Of a DNA stretch of 64,000 nucleotides, positions 1 through 9,593 are shown in pieces (position 1 is the stretch's first letter; the number at the start of each line of letters is the position of its first letter). Source of the stretch: Cytidiella melzeri (Eukaryota > Basidiomycota > Agaricomycetes > Polyporales > Irpicaceae); the NCBI GenBank assembly GCA_022592445.1, contig JABYQR010000248.1, positions 1 through 64,000 of the forward strand. The letters are read 5' to 3'. The translations under genes and the position numbers were made by a program. The notes beneath the pieces were generated by a model. The model did not search any database, was not told where the DNA came from, and saw nothing but the letters and a program-made list of their open reading frames with translations.

Positions 1-2892
1 TTTTGGCTGGACTTTACCGTCCAGTATTGCCTTGAAATAGTTCATGAAGAATTGCTCATTTCTAGCACTCCAGTAGTTGAGGTCCACCCCCGATTGCGAC
101 CATGTCGTTACAGTTGCCACCACGACCAATAAGCATACCCGAAGGGCCATTCTTGGGTGTTCTGAGATATAATCAGCGTTGTAATTTGTCCAAGAAACAT
201 AGTATTTACCCGGCATGACCCTGTACACTTCGCAGATCACATCCTCTTGATGTAGCAATAATTCATTGTCCACATAGTCCAAGCCATCCAGTCTACGATA
301 GTTACTCCGTGTTGGGAACCTACTTGGACTGCTGTATACCGCTGAATTGTCTGCATAGGCATCACGGGCCAGTTGCCACAGCAAGCCACCCCGTAACAAT
401 GCAGCGCAACCCTGAACACTTTTGATGACCTCCTCTCGATATTCAAGGTAGTCCTCATAGTCTGCAATTGTGAGCTTGTGACGATGCTCGATGAGTCTGA
501 GCCCTAACGGTACCAGGTTGAAATAAGAGGGCATCGGGGGAGTTGGCTGAAGTACCGTTGGGTCCGTGATTGACTGCAGTGTTTTGAAGGGCACTCCCCA
601 TCTGAGCAATGCGCCAGTCACATCATCCAACGAGGGACCAACCCCGGATCGTAGGAGGTGGTTCACGGTGACAGGGTCAGAGAGGCAAAGGGAGAATGAC
701 ACATTGTTGGCCTGTGGACCCCGAGCGTACACAAAGTACCAAGGGTGTTGCTTGTTGTCCAGTACAGAATGAACAATCAGGTCATTCCGACGGTGCAGCG
801 GATGTCTTAGGGCAGTACCGGGCACAAGATCTGTGAGCGTGGGTGGCGGCATTACAAAGTTGCTTGATTTGGCCTCGAGGTATGAAAAGAGTTCACACAT
901 TGGTGTGCGATACCCAGGACCAACCTTCTCGCTGATGATCCCCATGAACTTGTAGATCTCTTTTTCCCGCGGTGTTACCTCTTCATCCACGTCGACCGTC
1001 ACCGCTGCGGATGAGAGTATGACGTAGCGATAGCTCAGAGCCTGGTCGAATGCAATGCCTTTCCTCTGCAACAACTTGGGTGCACCAGACTGGCACATTT
1101 GAGTGGATGAGGATATACTTCCACTGGTGGAAGCAATCGGCTGCGGAGCCAGGGGAGGGGTGCAAGGTTGACGTCGAGGAGAGCGAGAACGACGTCGAGG
1201 AGAGGGAGGGTGACAAGGAGGAGAACAAGAACAATGTCGAGGAGAGCAAGGGCAACAAGGAGGACAACGAGCGCAACGAGGAGGAGAACGAGGGCAACAA
1301 GGAGGAGAGCGAGAACAACAAGGAGGAGAGGGAGAAGAATGCAGCTCAGGCAATGTCTCAGCCTGAGGACTTGCAGCCATGGGCAGATTCTGTAAACGCG
1401 GTGCGCTGTCAAAGTAGCCCCAACTATCCACCAATTCCTGATCCTTGGTTGTAGCAGATGGGTCCAGCTCCTCTCAAATGTCGAATTCCTTGAACACAGG
1501 ATTGTACCTGCGTTGCAACTGAGCAGTGTCGGCCCACAAGTTGCGCCAGCGAGGCTTTCCGACAAGAACTCTGTTCCAGGCACCGCTACTGTTGTCTGAC
1601 TCTTCCCATCTGAAGACTTGGCAGTTGTGACTCTTGTTTGGGAGTTCGATATTGGCATGCAGCACCTCCCTTGCTTGCACATGAGCCTTCTGCGCCGGAT
1701 TCATTTGGGCGAGTTTCGCTGCACTAACCTTCTCTCTCCTTGCAAAGAACTGCTGGGGTGTTTCACCTGGTGTCTGACCAGTGGTCGAACTTTGCCCTCG
1801 CGTGGCGACATAAAGAGGGCCAGGTGGACGTGTCACGTTGCTCACTTGCAACAAGGTGGCAGGGGGCACATGGACAATGTTTGTGGCTTCAACTGAGGAC
1901 GGCCAATGAGTGTCAAGTGAGCCCCAAGCAGAAGACGACGAGGGGCCGCCCAAGGACTCCACGCCTACAACATCACGAGCCTCTGCGACTTCTTCGTCCC
2001 ATTTGTCCCTAGCGAAACGCGCTGCAGGCTGTCAAAGTGAGGCTTCCAACTTAACTGATGAGGGCAGATACTCGGTGGACCAAGGATGCTCAGAACCTGC
2101 TGGGTGCGGTCCGAAGTACAGCCAAACAGGCAATTGAAAGTGGTTTATGAGATCCTTGAGGTTCTCAAGTGTTGACCCCATTGCTCCGACAGTGACGTCG
2201 ACGACAAGCCCCAATCTATCAGTGGTTGACTGGTCAGCCTTGTTGCCGACCAGGCAAATTGTAGACCTGCGCAACATGCGTGCCTTGTGTTTGGAAACCA
2301 GCTTCCTATGTTGCAATGAGTCCAACCAATGTTTAGGCAATACATGTCCCGCGTATGTCACCTTCGAAACATTAATCCTGAAGACTCCTTGCACAATGCC
2401 CAGGAACGATTTGGCTTGTTTTTTCGTTGGCCAGCTGTGATCGTAGTTATAATCTTGTGGCTAGGGAAACGTGTTGCAATCTATCTGGACAAGGAGAGGT
2501 GTATACAGTCCTAAGGGGAAAGTTTGCTTCATCGCGTCGAGGACTCTGCGCAGGAATGCCTCCAAGTCGCGCCACTCTTGTACATTCTCCAGCCTCCACT
2601 GTTTGTTGTTGCCTTGGACTATCCTGATTCCCGCCAGCGGTTGCAGCAGACCGGTATACTGTGTCTCTCTCGGCGTGACCGTGGTCCAATAAAGTGATTG
2701 GTTGGCCAGTCTCGTGTAGAGCCATGGCCAGGGCAGCGGAAGGCAACCAATGGTTTTTGTGAGGTTTTCCGACGCAAGCTTCGGGAGAGTGGACATGTTG
2801 GTAGAGACATAAAGGCCAGGGTAGCAGGGGATATTGGTCTCAGAAGCCCACAATACTGAGGGCTTGGGCAGGGTTTGAGGGAGGGTCGACAT
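1..2892 (-). pseudogene. Family X gene, copy A (unrecognised transposon-associated protein), decayed, 3' end outside window
   Basis: I do not recognise this family. The frame starts at an ATG at 2892, followed by a Leu-Pro-Gln-Thr-Leu motif shared with copy C (start 34477). An intron in the 5' UTR is suggested by GTAAGT...CAG just upstream in both copies. It aligns with copy C over its length: an N-terminal part (2892-2461), a middle part (2460-2032), a segment ending near 1474, a low-complexity Ser/Arg/Pro-rich stretch (about 1340-1150) and a C-terminal part down to base 1. Two in-frame stops break it. TAG at 2461-2463 stands where copy C has Trp, and TGA at 1474-1476 stands where copy C has Tyr. 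The last visible part carries the same Trp-Ser-Gln-Ser-Gly segment as fragment B near 21190. Function is unknown; the link to transposons is inferred from neighbours and copy number. Confidence 0.7.
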
Positions 2893-3204
2893 ATCAGTGC
2901 TGCAGGGATATTAGTTTGGAGGCACAACCTGATCAGGGTAGGACACTTACAATTTGTGATGGGGTCGGTGAGTAGCGAGTGTCTACGGCACAAGATGTAG
3001 GGGGAACTTGGCGACTATCAGCAACGAGCAAAAGCGTGGGGAATATTTGTACTTACAAGCAAATCAGTCCAGGAACAGACCTGTTCAAACGTTGGCATTC
3101 TTAAAGAGGTGGCGCATCCTTGCAAAAGCTTGGCTGTTGCGAGCAGACAAGTCCAGGCAGAAACTAGGCTGCAGGCTCAGATGCTACGGAGGTGACGAGT
3201 TACT
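2893..3204. promoter_or_regulatory. 5' flank and UTR intron of X copy A
   Basis: On the minus strand a GTAAGT donor (about 2951) and a CAG acceptor just before the ATG at 2892 frame a short 5'-UTR intron. Copy C has the equivalent intron. No other gene is visible. It leads into the hairpin array. Confidence 0.45.
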
Positions 3205-3577
3205 TGGACAGACAGATGCTCCGCTGTCAAGACAGTCAACGGTGAAGACTCCGGTAGCAGATACTCCGCTACCGTGAGGGTATGGATGGGAGGAGGAGGT
3301 ACTGCTGGTTGTGGAGGACTCTGGTGGCAGATTCTCCGCTACCGTGTCTGAGGAGGTGTGTGGAAGGTCATTGTTGACGTGCTGGTTAGGTCGTTGTCGA
3401 GATGTAGGTGCTGGGCAAGGACTCCGGTAGCAGATTCTCCGCTACTGTGAGTGTATGGAGGGGAGGAGAAGGTACAGCTGGCGGTGGAGGACTCCGGTAG
3501 CAGATGCTCCGCTACCAAAAGTTGGAATGTGGGTGGCGGTTGTGGTGGTGAAGGAGGATTCCGGTAGCAGATGCTTC
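3205..3577 (-). repeat. Hairpin array, six units, upstream of X copy A
   Basis: Six imperfect palindromes have 9-nt loops at about 3214, 3259, 3329, 3432, 3502 and 3569. The loops read AGATGCTCC, AGATACTCC, AGATTCTCC (twice), AGATGCTCC and AGATGCTTC on the plus strand, i.e. GGAGNATCT on the strand of the minus gene. The stems are mostly CGGTAGC paired with GCTACCG, with G-U type changes in some units. The orientation matches the gene it precedes. Confidence 0.75.
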
Positions 3578-3589
3578 ACTACCGAAGTT

Positions 3590-3780
3590 TGGAATGTGGG
3601 TGGTGGTTGTGGTGGTGAAGGAGGAAGACATGTGGGTGGTGGTGAGATTGACGGTGGTGAGAGCAAATGAGAAGGAGGAGGAGGAGGTGGTGGAGAAGGT
3701 GGTGGTGGTGGTGGTGGAGGGAGGGCGTTGCAAAAGGAGGAGGTGGTGTGGTTGTTGTGGTACGTGGTGGTGGCAGTGAG
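3590..3780. repeat. GGT/GGA-rich low-complexity tract
   Basis: Purine/GT-rich tandem triplets (GTGGTGGTT, GGAGGAGGA). Open frames here encode only poly-Val, poly-Gly or poly-Thr on either strand and are not taken as genes. It mirrors the CCA/CAA-rich tract to the right, so 3.2-4.3 kb forms a loose inverted repeat. Confidence 0.7.
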
Positions 3781-3889
3781 AGTGGTTTGGGCGCCTGAGA
3801 TTGAACCTAGATCTATGGGGGCTCAGCGTTATAGATTAGATTGCTGACAACTTGCCAGTGCATTGCCGGGTTGCTTTTGCGCCCTCTAC

Positions 3890-4320
3890 CTCCGACTACG
3901 ACCACAACCACAACCACAACCACAACATCCACTACCACAACCACAACCACCGCCTCGTACACCATTGCAGCGGAGCATCTGCTGCAATGGGCCATATGAT
4001 CACCACCTTCTTTTCCTCACCACATACCTGCGACCACAACCACAACCACAACGTCCACTACCACGTCCACTACCACGTTGACCACAACCGCTGCCTTGTC
4101 TACCATCGCAGCGGAGTATCTGCTGCGATGGGTCGTATGATCACCACCTTCTTTTCCGCACCACACGACCACGACCACTACCACGACGTCCACTATCACC
4201 ACCACAACCACTGCCTTGTACACTGTCGCAGCAAAGCATCTGCTGCGATGTGTCGCTGTCCTCTACCTGCAACCACAACCACAACCACCATGACAGCCAC
4301 TACTACGACTACAACCACCG
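3890..4320 (+). repeat. CCACAA-rich tract with three hairpins
   Basis: CCACAACCA repeats alternate with hairpins whose loops are at 3972-3980 (GGAGCATCT), 4113-4121 (GGAGTATCT) and 4233-4241 (AAAGCATCT). The first two have perfect 10-bp stems that covary: CCATTGCAGC with GCTGCAATGG, and CCATCGCAGC with GCTGCGATGG. The orientation is inverted relative to the array at 3205-3577 and matches the plus-strand transposase relic that follows. Confidence 0.75.
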
Positions 4321-4329
4321 CCCTGCACA

Positions 4330-4860
4330 CTGTTGCATGAACTGCTCTCTTCACGGATCTGCATGCCTTTGAGCACATTGCTACAAGACACTCCCCAAAG
4401 CTGCTTACTGGGACCCTTCGTTTCCTACCGGCAACAACGCCAGGGTCAATATTCTATCGGCTTGACCGTTGATGGATTTTGGCTGAGCGCTCACGGGACG
4501 TCTGAAGGGGGCAAGCTGCAAAACACTCCTTCTCCCCTGTACACTCTCCACCCTCTCTCTCTCTCTCAAAACTCGCATATGCTTGAAGATTCTAGGATTT
4601 GTACTGGAGGGTGTTACTCATTCATGGTCGATCACGCTTTGTCATGCGAGCGCTTCTATGTCACGTGTCTCCTGCCTTGTTAGGAAAGTCAGCCTAGACG
4701 TTGTGCAAGTCAAGACATCTCATTGACTGTATGCTGCCACCACTTGCCGCCATTGATTACATTTTCTCTGATGCCAGCCAAGATTCTCTGCCCATGTCAG
4801 GAATGTCAGATTGCAGGTGGCCAATTTCACACCATCGAGCAGATTTGACGACATCTCAAG
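4330..4860. other. Gap between hairpins and transposase relic
   Basis: No gene is recognised. A CT-rich stretch near 4545-4565 could belong to a promoter of the plus-strand relic. Confidence 0.3.
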
Positions 4861-7800
4861 CGTGAGCAGCTCTTGCAGCGAGAGTTAGCAATGTTTGGAC
4901 GAGGAACCCAAGAGAAAAGCCAAGACAGCCCATGCTGTTGTTTCCAAAGCGCATCCGCAACCTGCAGATCATATGACGCAGCAGAGAGAGGGGGAGGACA
5001 TGGGCAATCCCACAGGGGACTATGAATCACCGCCTGTGAGTTACCATCATTTGTTGTGCAGCAAACTCAATGTACTCAATGCAAGTAGACTTGTTTGGAC
5101 TCAAGTGAAGCTGATGGCGAAGATCCGTACCTGGATGAATTGCACCTGGATCCATCTAGGGCTTCTGGTAATGTCAATCCCCGTGATCACTGTGCGCAAT
5201 GTTTCTGATGCTTCCAATCTGGCAGATTCCAATCGCGGGAATGACCATGAGCATTTCTCTCGGTTGCCTTGTCTTCCGGACTGGCAGTCCTCTTGAAGCC
5301 AGTCCCTTGAGACAGAACAAGATGATGAAGACGACACCACCTCTGACAATGCTGGGCTCAACCTAGAGCAGGACCCTCTCTATGTCGGCCTTGAGAATAT
5401 TTTTGACAAGGTACACCAACCGCTGGATGACATGTTTGACCGGGGGGTCGATCAGGATTTACCGTCAGCTTTCTACGAGGATCGCATCATTTGCAATATC
5501 TACCTTTGCGTCTTTCTGGAGGCAACATTCAACCACGCCACCCACAAATCTGTTCAATCTCAGCTTGACGCTCACCACCAGACACTTAAAGCCTGTCAGG
5601 AACGTGGTTTGGTCATTGCGGGGCTCGACACAATGACACAAACCATTTGCACTGTTGAACGACAACTAGGTGTTGACCCTGATTGTTATCTGGTATACTA
5701 TTTTGTCTGCGATGTTTGCTGGGATTGTCACCACCCTGATGAACTCAGCACACTAGCCTCACCAGCATGCCAACAAGACAACTGCAATGGCCGTCTCTAT
5801 ACCGTCAAGCATCTTGAGAAACAAGTGAAACACATGCCCAATAAAGTCCTAGCCACTTTGCCCCACCATTTCACAAATCCAACGCATGATGCTGCATCCA
5901 AGAAAGTACAAAGAACTTCAACACTAGCGTACTGCAGATGATGGGCCAGGACTGTGTGCACCGGATTGCCGAGAGGGATTGGATGCTTTTCCCGATCCAG
6001 ATGCACCTCTGCGAGACATCTACAATGGATGGTTGGCGTGCTGCGCAAGCAGGGCCATCACGTAGGCAAGGTGGTGGACGGGGCGTACAGGACGTGGACA
6101 CCACACAAATCAACCAGCAGTTTGTCTTGTTGCCCAATGGGCTACTCATCAAGATCAACATTGACTGGTATGCCACCTCTTGCTGCACTCTATGGTGGTC
6201 AATTTTTATTGATGCCACAGGTTTACTCCCATGAAGACCATCAATTTTGCGAGCAAGTACTTGTGCGGTGCCATGTACGCTACCATCTTAAACAATCCAA
6301 GGCAAAAGCGGTTTCAACGCGATGAAACCGTGCTCCTATACGTCATACCAGGACCTGGCGAGCCCTCACTCGAGCAGCTCAATGCCGTCATTGAGCCATT
6401 CGTGGCTGACATATTACAGCTTGGTGATGGTACGCCCTTCATTTCAGTCTCATTTGCAGCCATCTGATTGAATGGCAGGTGTTCCGCTGAGAGCCCACAG
6501 TGTAAACGAGCGCGTGCTTACTCATCCGTCCGTGTTCATAAATTCTTCAGATTTACCTGCAAGTCGCAAGGTAACCCGGCTCCAATCGTGTACCAGCAAA
6601 CACTTCATGTGTCCGTGGCGCTGTCAAACAGTGGCATGACTGTTTCACTCCACAAAGTGAGCCAATCTATAAATTGATTGACCTTTGTCAGATGTACATT
6701 TGCGGCCTATAGAGTTTCAACCGCGTAAGGACTGGCGATACCTGAAGTACGCATTCTATGCTCAAAACAAGGACGCTGCAGAGTGCGAGGAGATTACTTG
6801 AATGAAAGGTATATGATGGTCAGCACTTGACGAGCTGCCTGGTTGGCTGCCAGCACGAAACTCTCCACTAGAGTTCACGCATGCCACATTTCTTGGTAAG
6901 ATGTGTGTATTTGTGGATGCAGGCTTACCGTACTTACTCTTCGCTACAGAGGAGGTGCATCACGTCATGCAGGAAATTATAGTGGGTGGAGGAATGCTCA
7001 ATGCATGCAATTGCCACGATCAAGCAAAGGAGAAGTTCATGGCTTTTTTGGCGTCAAGAAAGTGGCCTGGGTCCATTGGCCGGATACCTGCCAAGGTGAG
7101 TCACTGGGTTGTAATCATATCAGCACTTAATCGACCCATTGTGTACTGAGGTTGATGAGGGAACTCTGAAAGCAGATCAGTGGCGAAATTTTGCCAATGT
7201 TGTGCCTGTGGCTCTGTATTGTGCCTGGCAGATTGACGGCAAGATCCCAAACACTGATGCACCCAGGTCCAAAGTGTCGCGGAGCGACTGCTGTGATACT
7301 GATAACCCTAAACAAGGGTGGAGAAGAGGAGGAGTGGAAGTGGAAATGGATCTCCAACGACGACAACGAGGTCAAAGTCGATGATAAGCAGGCAAGCAGG
7401 CTCAGAGGCCGGATACTGGCAGTGCAAATGACGAAGTTAATATCATGCTTATACTAGGTTACATTGAGTAACTCACCTGGCAGTGCAAATGACGAAGAGG
7501 TCAAGATGCAGAACCAGGGAGGGTAAGGGGTACTATATATACTGTGTCTGGGTGGTCTGTGCACCAGTTCCCACACTAGGGACTGGAGTAACTGTGGGGC
7601 TGGAGTAACAATAGAACAATCAGGGACCAGGGTAACTGTCAAGGACCAGGGTACATAGAACAATAGGACTAGAACAATAGACAATAGAACAATAGCATCA
7701 GGAACAATAGAACAATAGGAACTGGGGGAATCCCTAACAATAGACAAAAGACAATAGATGGAAGACAATAGGACAATAGGAACTGGGGGAATCCCTGGGG

Positions 7801-9530
7801 AATCCCTATCAATGGAAGTTGAACAATAGAACAATAGCCTAGGTTGATCTGGAACCGCTCCAGATTGAGTCTAGGGTTTGGGTCTGGACTATTGATAAAT
7901 AAGGCAGGATGTCACGTGACCCGGGTTAGGGTTAGGTCCAGTAACAATCCTAGCCGGAAAATAAGCGCTCTAGATAGGCGCCTAAGGCTGTAAACTTGTG
8001 ACATTGTTGGAAAAATCCGGTCTCTGTTGGACTATCCATGTCACAAAGCATCAACAAAGGCAGGCCAAGTTGAAGCCCGAAAAAAATCTCTACTGGCAGG
8101 CTGCCGCTGCAAAGTGTGTGCACGTGATCAGAATGTAACAGTCGAAGACTTGCAAGACAGCAACGACAAGGGGGCCCTACGTGAGGATCAAATCAAGATG
8201 AGTTGTAGCTACCGTGACCATTACGAGAACATCCTCAACCACTGCACTGCTATACAGATCTACGTGTCTCGGTCTATTACACCGAGAGAGGTAATGCGCG
8301 CTGGCAAAAACCACAGTCGCGCGTGTGCCTCGTGGGCACGAATGAGGTGTCATTTGACACCCAACTTTCACCTTTCTGAACACAATCCTGACTTTCTACT
8401 AGCATACGGCCCTCCATACGGATACTGGGGCTATCCAATGGAGCAGCACAAGGGTTTCTCAAGCAGTTTTGCCACAACGGACATTCTGGTGGAGAGCTCA
8501 AAGCAACCCTGATGCATGGCTGGGTCAAATATGCCCTCATCTCTGATCTGGTTACACACCCCTGCCTACGTGTATACATGTGTCTGATGATTTATAGGTG
8601 AACCACCTTTGATCACTAGAAGACCCGACAGACTGCGACCGCCAAATGATCCAAACACTGGAGAATTACCAGGGGGGGGGGCATAAAGACACGCAACGCA
8701 ACACGCTCATGAATACGATGACTGCCAGATTAAACACAGCTGAGGGTAAGGTTGAATGCATCGGAGGGTATCTTGCTCAGTTGATTGGATGTAGGTTCTA
8801 TCGAATATCCATCACGCTCTCACGCCATCAACCTCGAAACTGATGTTGCCGTGGTGCCAGGCCACAATCTCTATGCCCTCATGCTAATCTATTTGCAGAA
8901 CCTTTTGCATGCCGAGTTAGCCCTTGTGCCAGACACAGCACCTGCAAACATGGGTGAACCCTTTCTTTGTTCTTCTATTAGGATGTACAGTCATGTCTCA
9001 TTCAACGGCATAAAGTATGGCTCTGGTGCCAAGCACGGGGGTAAAGCATATTGCCACGCGTACATTGACGGACGACAGCCAGTTTGCATCGCAGCTGTAC
9101 TGCATGTGAAGCATCTCCGAGCAGATGCCCGTTTAGCACCACTGGAACATACTTGCGCGGTAGTGCAGCGATTCATATCAGATCCTCATACGCCTGGCAT
9201 GCCCTGGGATTTACAGTGAGTATGTCTTCCCTGTAATATACGGATCTCACTCGTAATTGCTAGTGCAATATACCTAGGTCTGGCCATATGGAAGGCCAAC
9301 TGTTTAGCTCCCCCCGAGCTTGTGCCAATCACTCGAATGTGTGCACAATGTGTGTGTGTAACACTCACTTACAGGACACACCGTGAGTTTTGGGTCACAA
9401 TGTCTGTATGTCATGTAGGTCAATTCATGCTACGTACTTGACAATTGGTTTCTACAAACATGCTATTACTACAGGACGCACAAGAGCTGGATCTCGCTCT
9501 TAGAGGAGATGCAGAAGACAATCTTGACTA
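4861..9530 (+). pseudogene. CACTA/EnSpm-type (Tnp2-like) transposase relic
   Basis: Fragments in order resemble the long basidiomycete transposase family related to plant EnSpm. About 5390-5925 carries a CxxC...C....C cysteine cluster (Cys-Asp-Val-Cys-Trp-Asp-Cys, then two more Cys) followed by Gly-Arg-Leu-Tyr-Thr. About 5938-6225 has Gly-Leu-Leu-Ile-Lys-Ile-Asn-Ile-Asp-Trp. 6231-6467 has Pro-Gly-Pro-Gly-Glu-Pro-Ser-Leu-Glu-Gln. 6901-7270 and 8015-8560 follow, the latter with CHLTPNFH and a YGPPYGYWGYPMEQH motif of the kind seen in the DUF4218-like region. 8785-9219 ends with Pro-Trp-Asp-Leu. Frames change repeatedly (about 5940, 8470) and an LTR interrupts it at 7275-8003. The gene would have cut and joined DNA of its own element; this copy cannot. 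The 5' start is uncertain. Confidence 0.65.
7275..8003 (-). mobile_element. Solo LTR-like repeat, copy 1, inside the transposase relic
   Basis: On the minus strand it begins TGTCAC and ends GCGACA. A TATATATA box lies near 7541-7534 and an ATCTTGACCTC motif starts about 30 nt downstream (7507), the same initiator-like motif as in the E1 LTR. The U3 part holds many CTATTGTTC repeats and two telomere-like TTAGGG units. It is near-identical to 16120-16798, apart from about 50 bp of extra CAATAG-type repeat here. No target duplication is seen. Both copies also share 17-18 bp beyond the TGTCAC end (to about 8020). Confidence 0.65.
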
Positions 9531-9593
9531 AGCTGACGCGTACATGTCATCGTCTTGACTGCCGTCCTGAGAGCATGTGTAGCACGGACTACC

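Noticed and set aside
1035..1682. Open frames on both strands over a GAGGAGAACGAG-type repeat, coding poly-Leu/Val or poly-Glu
   Set aside because: Frames over a tandem codon repeat; the frame that aligns with the other X copies is the Ser/Arg/Pro-rich one.
1..2892. RIP-like mutation as the cause of stops in family X
   Set aside because: Only a few stops, not all of C-to-T type, and no dinucleotide bias could be shown by eye.
3594..4340. Val-, Thr- or His-rich frames in the GGT and CCACAA tracts
   Set aside because: Low-complexity translation of simple repeats on either strand, no start context, no conservation.
7900..7950. Telomere-like TTAGGG units
   Set aside because: Only two units inside an LTR copy, also in copy 2; not an interstitial telomere.
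4861..9530. KDZ (Kyakuja-Dileera-Zisupton) transposase
   Set aside because: Hallmark motifs of that group were not seen; the Pro-Asn-Phe-His and Tyr-Pro-Met-Glu pattern fits CACTA/EnSpm-type better.
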